A DNA stretch of 64,000 bases, taken from positions 83,276,569 to 83,340,568 of the forward strand of contig NC_067195.1 in NCBI RefSeq assembly GCF_000699445.3, given 5' to 3'. The notes beneath the pieces were generated by a model. That model ran no database searches, was not told the origin of the DNA, and worked only from the letters and a program-made list of their open reading frames with translations. This DNA is from Schistosoma haematobium (taxonomy: Eukaryota > Platyhelminthes > Trematoda > Strigeidida > Schistosomatidae). Positions 56,230-64,000 of the stretch are shown here, in pieces (the stretch's first letter is position 1; every line of letters begins with the position of its first letter). The translations under genes and the position numbers were made by a program.

Positions 56230-57250
56230 TGAGAAGAAATGAGTCAAAATTAGAATCTTGTTAAAGGTCATCATGAGAACAGAAACAAACGAGATTTTTT
56301 CCAGATAGACCCAATGGTGAAGTCATAGGAACAAACTTCACGAGGGAAGCGATGTGTGGATGAGGATGATAATGATTAGCTTTTTGCTTAGTCAGACTTG
56401 TAGATAATCTGACGGGCGTTAGATGAGTTATATGTTCTCCTATCCTTATTATCATTGATCGTTGTTGTATTGTGTCACATAGTTGTCTCTTGTTGATGTG
56501 GAAATGTATTTACATTCTGGTCAGGCTTGTCACGTGTTCTAGATCTGAGTTGTGTTGAGGTCCAGTAGAATAGACGCTGGGAGGGAATCTAGTGTAGATA
56601 TTTATCTAGGGCCAATTAAAGTCCCATTCGTGTAGACGAGAGATCCGACCGTTATAACACTTGTATTAAATGCCATTAGACACTTATAAATCGTACATAA
56701 TAACTGATTCATTGTACCGCAAACTTTTTGGAAATCTTAAACCGGTAAAAAAGTTTGAATTAGAAATATGCAGGTTCTCTTCATTAATAGTAGATAGATG
56801 TAAGGGAAATACAAACTATATTCCCCCGGTTATAATTCTATCATTCTATGATACTACTTCCTAAGATTTAGTAGTATCGTTAAACAAAACTTAAGTTTTA
56901 TGAGACCCAGAGTGTGGCAAAAATTATATCCAAAAACTAAACAAATTGTTGAATTTAGTGTACATGGTCATTTATATATGGTTTTTTACTTCTCAGCCTT
57001 ACATATTATATCAATGCCCAATCAATAAATATCAAACTAGTAACTACTATATAGATATTAAGTGATTTTTTTAGATTATTTATAGTTCAAATCAGCTAAC
57101 ATGGTTTAATTACAACCACCTATTTGAGACTTGTCAGCTGTAAGTACCTGTATTGTGTTTACTCTTGATTTCGAAATTAGTCCTTCACTTTGACAATCAT
57201 AAGATTCGAACAACTTACAAATTAATCAAAACCTAACCCATTGCACAAGT
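56230..57250. other. No gene seen
   Basis: Short frames at 56,261-56,455 (minus) and 56,670-56,864 (plus) lack recognisable features. Confidence 0.35.
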
Positions 57251-57254
57251 CAAT

Positions 57255-57435
57255 GGCTATCTAGACTCAGTAGCTCAATGGATTATCCGTTAAGCGTGTA
57301 GAGTGAATGGTATTGAGTTTGAGTCTCAGTGTAAACATTAAAAAATAGAATGTAGGTACATCCAGTTGACGAGTCCCGAACGTAATGAAATCCATGTAAT
57401 CAATTCCATACTAGCTACATTCCATGAATTGAGGA
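57255..57435 (+). mobile_element. Type-A element, degenerate hammerhead
   Basis: tRNA-like head ('cagtagctcaatggatta' A box; 'tgagtttgagtctcagtg' box B) followed by a ribozyme remnant near 57,361-57,405 (TTGACGA, GTCC; loop and GAA region changed). Confidence 0.6.
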
Positions 57436-57633
57436 ATTAAAGTTTAATAGACTAACTACAAGTATGTGGTTGTGATAGTAGTATATTATTTTTTAGCGAA
57501 TTTAGCAGTCATAAAAAACGCTTGTATCACATTTTGTGGACAGGTTAGTAATACATTTGTTTTTTTCCTGATTGTTTACATTTAAAGTGATTTGACATTA
57601 TTACTTGGAAAATAAATTTGTGAACTGAATAAT

Positions 57634-57958
57634 TATCGGAATGGGGATTTATGGAGATTGTAATAACTTTAATAATTGAATTCATGAGTCGATCTAAACT
57701 AAACCAGAATTAAAAACCTGGAAGCACTGGAAGGGTTGCGCAAGATCATGGACCGATTGAAATTAAACATTGATACCGTTGGATGCCGGCTCAGTGGTCT
57801 AGAGGTTAAAAGTTTGCGCTCCAAACTGATGGTCCTGGACTCGAGTCCCACGTGCGGGATTGTGGATAAACACTGTTGAGGAGTCCCATACTAGGAGTAA
57901 ATGGCCCTCCAGTGCTTCCAGGTTTTTCATGGTGGCCTAGCTTAAATTCAACTTTTAA
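57634..57958 (+). mobile_element. Type-B hammerhead element with inverted terminal arm
   Basis: The inverted arm (57,634-57,728, 'gaatggggatttatggagattg') precedes a short leader, the tRNA-like head (GGCTCAGTGGTCTAGAGG, then GGACTCGAGTCCCACG) and the ribozyme region 57,870-57,915 (TTGAGGA, GTCC/GGAG, TAAATGG: at least two invariant bases lost), then the forward arm. Confidence 0.7.
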
Positions 57959-58073
57959 AAATGAATAATTAACAATTGTATGAAACAATTACTCTATCAT
58001 TTCCTTCTCTTGCTTTTTGTTATTCGTCTCTATTTCCTCTTTGTCTCTAAAATTCTGTTTCTGTAACTTCATC

Positions 58074-58362
58074 GGCGAGACTAAAATTTATGGACGGGCC
58101 AATCAGATTTAAGAAAATAGGTCTCGAATTTTAGCGCAAAATTCACACACTCGTTTGGCTAAATACTTTTTCGCCATTATATCTGATATCAGTTTGTGAT
58201 GAAAACCCTAAATCTATTTCCTAACCCTAATCATCAACTGTAAATCATAATTACAAATCCTAACAATAGTTTATAACCCTCATTTACTCCTAGTTAGTAG
58301 GTGCACATTTTCAAGGTCATTTTAGCGTTGCTCAAAGATCGTTCATAAATTATAGTCTCACC
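58074..58362 (+). mobile_element. MITE with 8-bp target duplication (hAT-like), second complete copy
   Basis: The 289-bp element has terminal inverted repeats GGCGAGACTAAAATTTATGG and the complement of CATAAATTATAGTCTCACC (about 20 of 23 matching). It is flanked by acttcatc at 58,066-58,073 and 58,363-58,370. No coding capacity. Confidence 0.9.
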
Positions 58363-58526
58363 ACTTCATCTTCTCCACTTTACCATGATGCTGAGACTGA
58401 TCCTTATTTAAATGCTCTTCCTAATCTCATTGCTTTTATTCTTCATCCATCTCCATCTATTATACTTTAATTTAATTCCTTTCCTTTGTTTTTTGACAAT
58501 TCTTATTCTCGTACACGTTTCCATAT

Positions 58527-58562
58527 TATTATTATTGTTATTATTATTATTATTATTATTAT
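58527..58562. repeat. (ATT)n microsatellite upstream of gene 2
   Basis: About 12 ATT triplets; its downstream flank (gtagtgaacaagaacacgaa) corresponds to the flank of the (TAC)n upstream of gene 1. Confidence 0.85.
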
Positions 58563-59186
58563 TCTCGTCGATAATGTCACTATTAGTGTAGTGAACAAGA
58601 ACACGAATGGGGCAATCGAATATATCTGGACACAAAATTACAGAATATTTCACCAAAATCTGAGAACCATACAGTAAATTGTTAATTTGCAAAATATCAA
58701 TTGACTGTTCATGCATTTTCATACCAATTGCTTTCCGTTCCCGTTGTTTCTTTTTGGATCTTCTACTGAACTACATTCTATTTTTTGACGATCGTTATAT
58801 ATTACTTATTATGGATATAAGTAGCTCACACCTCACTAGTACTACTAGTTACTACAATATTGTATATATAATGTATTCAAAGTACACTTTATATGTTACC
58901 AATCAATTCTAATAATGTAAAAGTTTAATTGAAAGTTATTTTATTTATACCAAAATGATTTAAAATAAAGAATTAAATAAAAGTTATATCATTGGAAATT
59001 ACTAAATAAAGATTAATAAAGGACAAATGATTTACCTTATTAGTTGACTTTTTTTCATTTAATTTTTAAATACAAACTCAACGAATGATGAATGTAGGAT
59101 TAAAACGGCTATATTTTGATTGAAATAAAGGAAATTAATCTAAATCAATAACTTTAATATGGATTAAGTTATTAATATAGAACTGT

Positions 59187-59424
59187 AATAATAATAATAA
59201 TAACGAGTAATGGTAATAATAATAACAATAATAGCAATAATAATGGTAATAATAATAATAATAACAGTAGTAGTAGTAATAGTAGTAGTAGTGATAACAA
59301 TAGTAACAGTAATAGTAATAATAGTGGCAATCATAATAATAATGTTAGTAGTAATGGTAACAGTAATGGTAATAATAATAACAGTAATAGTGATAATAAT
59401 GGTAATAATAATAATAATAATTGA
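59187..59424. repeat. (AAT/AGT)n-rich imperfect trinucleotide tract
   Basis: About 240 bp of triplets AAT, AGT, AAC and GGT in phase. Open frames across it are by-products of the triplet period. Confidence 0.85.
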
Positions 59425-59604
59425 CACCTTTAAAACTAGTTAATCATAGAAAACTCACCATAGTCTATATAAAAGAACTAGAAAGGTGTACATTTTTAAG
59501 GATTTAATAAATCAACTAAGTTCCATATAAAATGAGGTAAATTTAAGATTAATTTGTCCTTTTCATATTTAGTTCATACAATATATTAGCAACAAGAAAA
59601 TTAG

Positions 59605-59612
59605 TATATAAG
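59605..59612 (+). promoter_or_regulatory. TATA-like box of mucin-like gene 2
   Basis: TATATAAG is in the same conserved context as at 37,608-37,615. The distance to the ATG is about 150 bp rather than 100, explained largely by the (GAA)n at 59,646-59,682. Confidence 0.5.
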
Positions 59613-59645
59613 TATTACTGATCACAAAAACAAACAAACAAACAG

Positions 59646-59682
59646 AAGAAGAAGAAGAAGAAGAAGAAGAAGAAGAAGAAGA
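59646..59682. repeat. (GAA)n microsatellite between promoter and ATG of gene 2
   Basis: About 12 AGA/GAA triplets; absent at the equivalent place in gene 1. Confidence 0.85.
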
Positions 59683-59761
59683 AACATATTGAAGTGCGGA
59701 AAAATCCAACTTTATATCATACTGATTATCTAATGTAAAGCTGTAATTCAATTATACACAA

Positions 59762-62700
59762 ATGATAATATTATTGATAATGATTTTATTGAAATTCTAT
59801 TACTATATAACACTACTACAATTAAATTATATTAATGGACAATTGAATGAATGTAATAATTTACAAGAGAATCGAACAATTTCACATATTAATTATGATA
59901 CAAATGAACTTAATCCTATTGATAATAACAATCCATTAGAAATGGATATTGTGAATATAAAAGAAATGGAATGGAATGATCAAAAATCAATAACTCGTAG
60001 TTGGCCATTAGATGTAATCAATAATGATGAATGTCATCAGATGAATATAAACTCTAATGTAAATAATCCATGCCAAGAATTAAAACAAAACCAGGAGGAA
60101 AATAAAAAAGATGTAAAATGTAATGAAGAAGCATATAATAGAATGAACAAAATCAGATCAAATCAAAATAAGATAATGATGAATAAAGAAAAATCCAATA
60201 GAATATATGTAAATCAGTTTGAGGAATTAGGCCAAACACAGTGTAATCAGCTAGGAAACGAAAAAACATACGACATAGAACAACAAAAATGGAAGGTGAG
60301 AAATGAAGAATACGATAAAAATGATGAAGAAAACACGATGATAAATTATGAAAATATATTGGAAACAAAAGAAAAAACAAGCGAACACGAGAAAAAAAAC
60401 AAAAACAACGGAACTGACATAGAAAAAGGTAAACCAAATAAACAAAGTGAACAGAAAACAGGAAACAACACAACAAGTAAAAACAAAAATAAACAAATCG
60501 TCTTAAATGAAAACAAAAACAAAACAAGAAATGGAAAAAAAGAACAAGCTGAACCACCATCAAAATTACAAGAAGGCTCAGAAGTCACTGCAGTCCCACC
60601 AGTCTACAATCAGTCCACCACACAATCCACATCGACCACCACTCAAACACCACTCATTACAACACAATACCTACAACCATCATCAACATTACAACCAGTT
60701 CCAATTGTCACGTCCAACAAATCAAGCGACGCTGAATATAGCATTAATGGAATATTGACGAACACTGAATCTTCAATCTATACAACAAAATACGTCCAAC
60801 CATCATCAACATTACAACCAGTTCCAGTTGTCACTGCAGTCCCACCAGTCTACAATCAGTCCACCACACAATCCACATCGACCACCACTCAAACACCACT
60901 CATTACAACACAATACCTACAACCATCATCAACATTACAACCAGTTCCAATTGTCACGTCCAACAAATCAAGCGACGCTGAATATAGCATTAATGGAATA
61001 TTGACGAACACTGAATCTTCAATCTATACAACAAAATACATCCAACCATCATCAACATTACAACCAGTTCCAGTTGTCACTGCAGTCCCACCAGTCTACA
61101 ATCAGTCCACCACACAATCCACATCGACCACCACTCAAACACCACTCATTACAACACAATACCTACAACCATCATCAACATTACAACCAGTTCCAATTGT
61201 CACGTCCAACAAATCAAGCGACGCTGAATATAGCATTAATGGAATATTGACGAACACTGAATCTTCAATCTATACAACAAAATACGTCCAACCATCATCA
61301 ACATTACAACCAGTTCCAGTTGTCACTGCAGTCCCACCAGTCTACAATCAGTCCACCACACAATCCACATCGACCACCACTCAAACACCACTCATTACAA
61401 CACAATACCTACAACCATCATCAACATTACAACCAGTTCCAATTGTCACGTCCAACAAATCAAGCGACGCTGAATATAGCATTAATGGAATATTGACGAA
61501 CACTGAATCTTCAATCTATACAACAAAATACATCCAACCATCATCAACATTACAACCAGTTCCAGTTGTCACTGCAGTCCCACCAGTCTACAATCAGTCC
61601 ACCACACAATCCACATCGACCACCACTCAAACACCACTCATTACAACACAATACCTACAACCATCATCAACATTACAACCAGTTCCAATTGTCACGTCCA
61701 ACAAATCAAGCGACGCTGAATATAGCATTAATGGAATATTGACGAACACTGAATCTTCAATCTATACAACAAAATACGTCCAACCATCATCAACATTACA
61801 ACCAGTTCCAGTTGTCACTGCAGTCCCACCAGTCTACAATCAGTCCACCACACAATCCACATCGACCACCACTCAAACACCACTCATTACAACACAATAC
61901 CTACAACCATCATCAACATTACAACCAGTTCCAATTGTCACGTCCAACAAATCAAGCGACGCTGAATATAGCATTAATGGAATATTGACGAACACTGAAT
62001 CTTCAATCTATACAACAAAATACGTCCAACCATCATCAACATTACAACCAGTTCCAGTTGTCACTGCAGTCCCACCAGTCTACAATCAGTCCACCACACA
62101 ATCCACATCGACCACCACTCAAACACCACTCATTACAACACAATACCTACAACCATCATCAACATTACAACCAGTTCCAATTGTCACGTCCAACAAATCA
62201 AGCGACGCTGAATATAGCATTAATGGAATATTGACGAACACTGAATCTTCAATCTATACAACAAAATACATCCAACCATCATCAACATTACAACCAGTTC
62301 CAGTTGTCACTGCAGTCCCACCAGTCTACAATCAGTCCACCACACAATCCACATCGACCACCACTCAAACACCACTCATTACAACACAATACCTACAACC
62401 ATCATCAACATTACAACCAGTTCCAATTGTCACGTCCAACAAATCAAGCGACGCTGAATATAGCATTAATGGAATATTGACGAACACTGAATCTTCAATC
62501 TATACAACAAAATACGTCCAACCATCATCAACATTACAACCAGTTCCAGTTGTCACTGCAGTCCCACCAGTCTACAATCAGTCCACCACACAATCCACAT
62601 CGACCACCACTCAAACACCACTCATTACAACACAATACCTACAACCATCATCAACATTACAACCAGTTCCAATTGTCACGTCCAACAAATCAAGCGACGT

Positions 62701-64000
62701 TGAATATAGCATTAATGGAATATTGACGAACACTGAATCTTCAATCTATACAACAAAATACGTCCAACCATCATCAACATTACAACCAGTTCCAGTTGTC
62801 ACTGCAGTCCCACCAGTCTACAATCAGTCCACCACACAATCCACATCGACCACCACTCAAACACCACTCATTACAACACAATACCTACAACCATCATCAA
62901 CATTACAACCAGTTCCAATTGTCACGTCCAACAAATCAAGCGACGCTGAATATAGCATTAATGGAATATTGACGAACACTGAATCTTCAATCTATACAAC
63001 AAAATACGTCCAACCATCATCAACATTACAACCAGTTCCAGTTGTCACTGCAGTCCCACCAGTCTACAATCAGTCCACCACACAATCCACATCGACCACC
63101 ACTCAAACACCACTCATTACAACACAATACCTACAACCATCATCAACATTACAACCAGTTCCAATTGTCACGTCCAACAAATCAAGCGACGCTGAATATA
63201 GCATTAATGGAATATTGACGAACACTGAATCTTCAATCTATACAACAAAATACGTCCAACCATCATCAACATTACAACCAGTTCCAGTTGTCACTGCAGT
63301 CCCACCAGTCTACAATCAGTCCACCACACAATCCACATCGACCACCACTCAAACACCACTCATTACAACACAATACCTACAACCATCATCAACATTACAA
63401 CCAGTTCCAATTGTCACGTCCAACAAATCAAGCGACGCTGAATATAGCATTAATGGAATATTGACGAACACTGAATCTTCAATCTATACAACAAAATACG
63501 TCCAACCATCATCAACATTACAACCAGTTCCAGTTGTCACTGCAGTCCCACCAGTCTACAATCAGTCCACCACACAATCCACATCGACCACCACTCAAAC
63601 ACCACTCATTACAACACAATACCTACAACCATCATCAACATTACAACCAGTTCCAATTGTCACGTCCAACAAATCAAGCGACGCTGAATATAGCATTAAT
63701 GGAATATTGACGAACACTGAATCTTCAATCTATACAACAAAATACATCCAACCATCATCAACATTACAACCAGTTCCAGTTGTCACTGCAGTCCCACCAG
63801 TCTACAATCAGTCCACCACACAATCCACATCGACCACCACTCAAACACCACTCATTACAACACAATACCTACAACCATCATCAACATTACAACCAGTTCC
63901 AATTGTCACGTCCAACAAATCAAGCGACGCTGAATATAGCATTAATGGAATATTGACGAACACTGAATCTTCAATCTATACAACAAAATACGTCCAACCA
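59762..64000 (+). CDS. Secreted mucin-like tandem-repeat protein, gene 2 (paralog of gene 1; runs off the window)
   Basis: From ATG 59,762 the frame is open for 1,413 codons to the last base. The start aligns with gene 1: signal peptide MIILLIMILLKFYYYITLLQ, then the shared INGQLNE (gene 1 ISGQLNE), NRTISH (NQTISH), and TNELNPI (ANETNPI) with an EMD motif near residue 60. Residues ~65-274 are a Lys/Asn/Glu/Gln-rich stem with no gene 1 counterpart beyond composition. From 60,584 come 13.9 copies of an 82-residue Ser/Thr/Pro-rich unit with two N-glycosylation sequons (NQS, NKS). No stop or frameshift is seen. Secretion and heavy glycosylation are inferred from sequence. The C-terminus lies outside. 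Confidence 0.88.
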   Translation, partial: MIILLIMILLKFYYYITLLQLNYINGQLNECNNLQENRTISHINYDTNELNPIDNNNPLEMDIVNIKEMEWNDQKSITRSWPLDVINNDECHQMNINSNVNNPCQELKQNQEENKKDVKCNEEAYNRMNKIRSNQNKIMMNKEKSNRIYVNQFEELGQTQCNQLGNEKTYDIEQQKWKVRNEEYDKNDEENTMINYENILETKEKTSEHEKKNKNNGTDIEKGKPNKQSEQKTGNNTTSKNKNKQIVLNENKNKTRNGKKEQAEPPSKLQEGSEVTAVPPVYNQSTTQSTSTTTQTPLITTQYLQPSSTLQPVPIVTSNKSSDAEYSINGILTNTESSIYTTKYVQPSSTLQPVPVVTAVPPVYNQSTTQSTSTTTQTPLITTQYLQPSSTLQPVPIVTSNKSSDAEYSINGILTNTESSIYTTKYIQPSSTLQPVPVVTAVPPVYNQSTTQSTSTTTQTPLITTQYLQPSSTLQPVPIVTSNKSSDAEYSINGILTNTESSIYTTKYVQPSSTLQPVPVVTAVPPVYNQSTTQSTSTTTQTPLITTQYLQPSSTLQPVPIVTSNKSSDAEYSINGILTNTESSIYTTKYIQPSSTLQPVPVVTAVPPVYNQSTTQSTSTTTQTPLITTQYLQPSSTLQPVPIVTSNKSSDAEYSINGILTNTESSIYTTKYVQPSSTLQPVPVVTAVPPVYNQSTTQSTSTTTQTPLITTQYLQPSSTLQPVPIVTSNKSSDAEYSINGILTNTESSIYTTKYVQPSSTLQPVPVVTAVPPVYNQSTTQSTSTTTQTPLITTQYLQPSSTLQPVPIVTSNKSSDAEYSINGILTNTESSIYTTKYIQPSSTLQPVPVVTAVPPVYNQSTTQSTSTTTQTPLITTQYLQPSSTLQPVPIVTSNKSSDAEYSINGILTNTESSIYTTKYVQPSSTLQPVPVVTAVPPVYNQSTTQSTSTTTQTPLITTQYLQPSSTLQPVPIVTSNKSSDVEYSINGILTNTESSIYTTKYVQPSSTLQPVPVVTAVPPVYNQSTTQSTSTTTQTPLITTQYLQPSSTLQPVPIVTSNKSSDAEYSINGILTNTESSIYTTKYVQPSSTLQPVPVVTAVPPVYNQSTTQSTSTTTQTPLITTQYLQPSSTLQPVPIVTSNKSSDAEYSINGILTNTESSIYTTKYVQPSSTLQPVPVVTAVPPVYNQSTTQSTSTTTQTPLITTQYLQPSSTLQPVPIVTSNKSSDAEYSINGILTNTESSIYTTKYVQPSSTLQPVPVVTAVPPVYNQSTTQSTSTTTQTPLITTQYLQPSSTLQPVPIVTSNKSSDAEYSINGILTNTESSIYTTKYIQPSSTLQPVPVVTAVPPVYNQSTTQSTSTTTQTPLITTQYLQPSSTLQPVPIVTSNKSSDAEYSINGILTNTESSIYTTKYVQP
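60584..64000 (+). repeat. 246-bp coding minisatellite, at least 13.9 copies
   Basis: Units start at 60,584, 60,830, 61,076, 61,322 and so on every 246 bp. Copies differ almost only by tacgtcc/tacatcc (Val/Ile) and one gacgctg to gacgttg change near 62,698. Each unit is two 41-codon halves sharing the ending QPSSTLQPVP. The array continues beyond the window. Confidence 0.97.

Noticed and set aside
59164..59443. Ile/Val/Thr-rich frames on both strands
   Set aside because: Products of the (AAT/AGT)n tract.

Overview
The window looks like part of a eukaryotic nuclear genome, most likely a schistosome or close trematode relative. It is A+T-rich and gene-poor, and it is crowded with decayed transposons. 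Several transposons are of types known from Schistosoma: tRNA-headed short elements carrying hammerhead ribozymes (Sm-alpha-like), RTE/SR2-like non-LTR retrotransposons, Penelope-like elements with a GIY-YIG domain, and a BEL/Pao remnant. The assignment comes from these families, not from a database search. There is no bacterial operon logic, CRISPR array or rRNA.

Layout. Positions 1-26,900 are mostly repeats: hammerhead elements of three sequence types (A, B, C), two Penelope-like copies (about 2.2-4.1 and 7.65-9.6 kb), RTE pieces, an 8-bp-TSD MITE (12.2 kb) and a BEL/Pao pseudogene (23.2-24.3 kb). At 26,931-28,232 (minus) lies an intact single-exon gene for a secreted Pro/Gln-rich repeat protein. 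At 30.6-33.8 kb a full-length but mutated RTE element sits inside a type-B hammerhead element, bounded by an 11-bp target duplication.

The main coding content is a pair of paralogous secreted mucin-like genes on the plus strand. Gene 1 (37,715-49,470) has a signal peptide, a Lys/Gln/Asn-rich stem, about 68 near-identical copies of a 49-residue Thr/Ser-rich repeat, and a unique Cys-containing C-terminus. It is broken in this sequence by two frameshifts clustered around 43.2-43.9 kb. Gene 2 starts at 59,762 and runs off the window, open for 1,413 codons. It shares the upstream region, TATA-like box, signal peptide and first ~60 residues with gene 1, but carries a different 82-residue repeat (about 14 copies), itself a dimer of two diverged 41-residue halves. 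Shared promoter and leader with different arrays suggests a family in which the repeat cassette turns over quickly while the secretion module is kept.

Between the two genes are a thrombospondin type 1 / nidogen-G2-like (hemicentin-like) pseudogene on the minus strand (52.96-54.66 kb), a solo LTR with a perfect 5-bp target duplication that splits an open reading frame (55.5-56.0 kb), and another MITE with an 8-bp target duplication (58.1-58.4 kb). Nested insertions give a relative chronology: Penelope-like and hammerhead elements are older than the RTE copies inserted into them.
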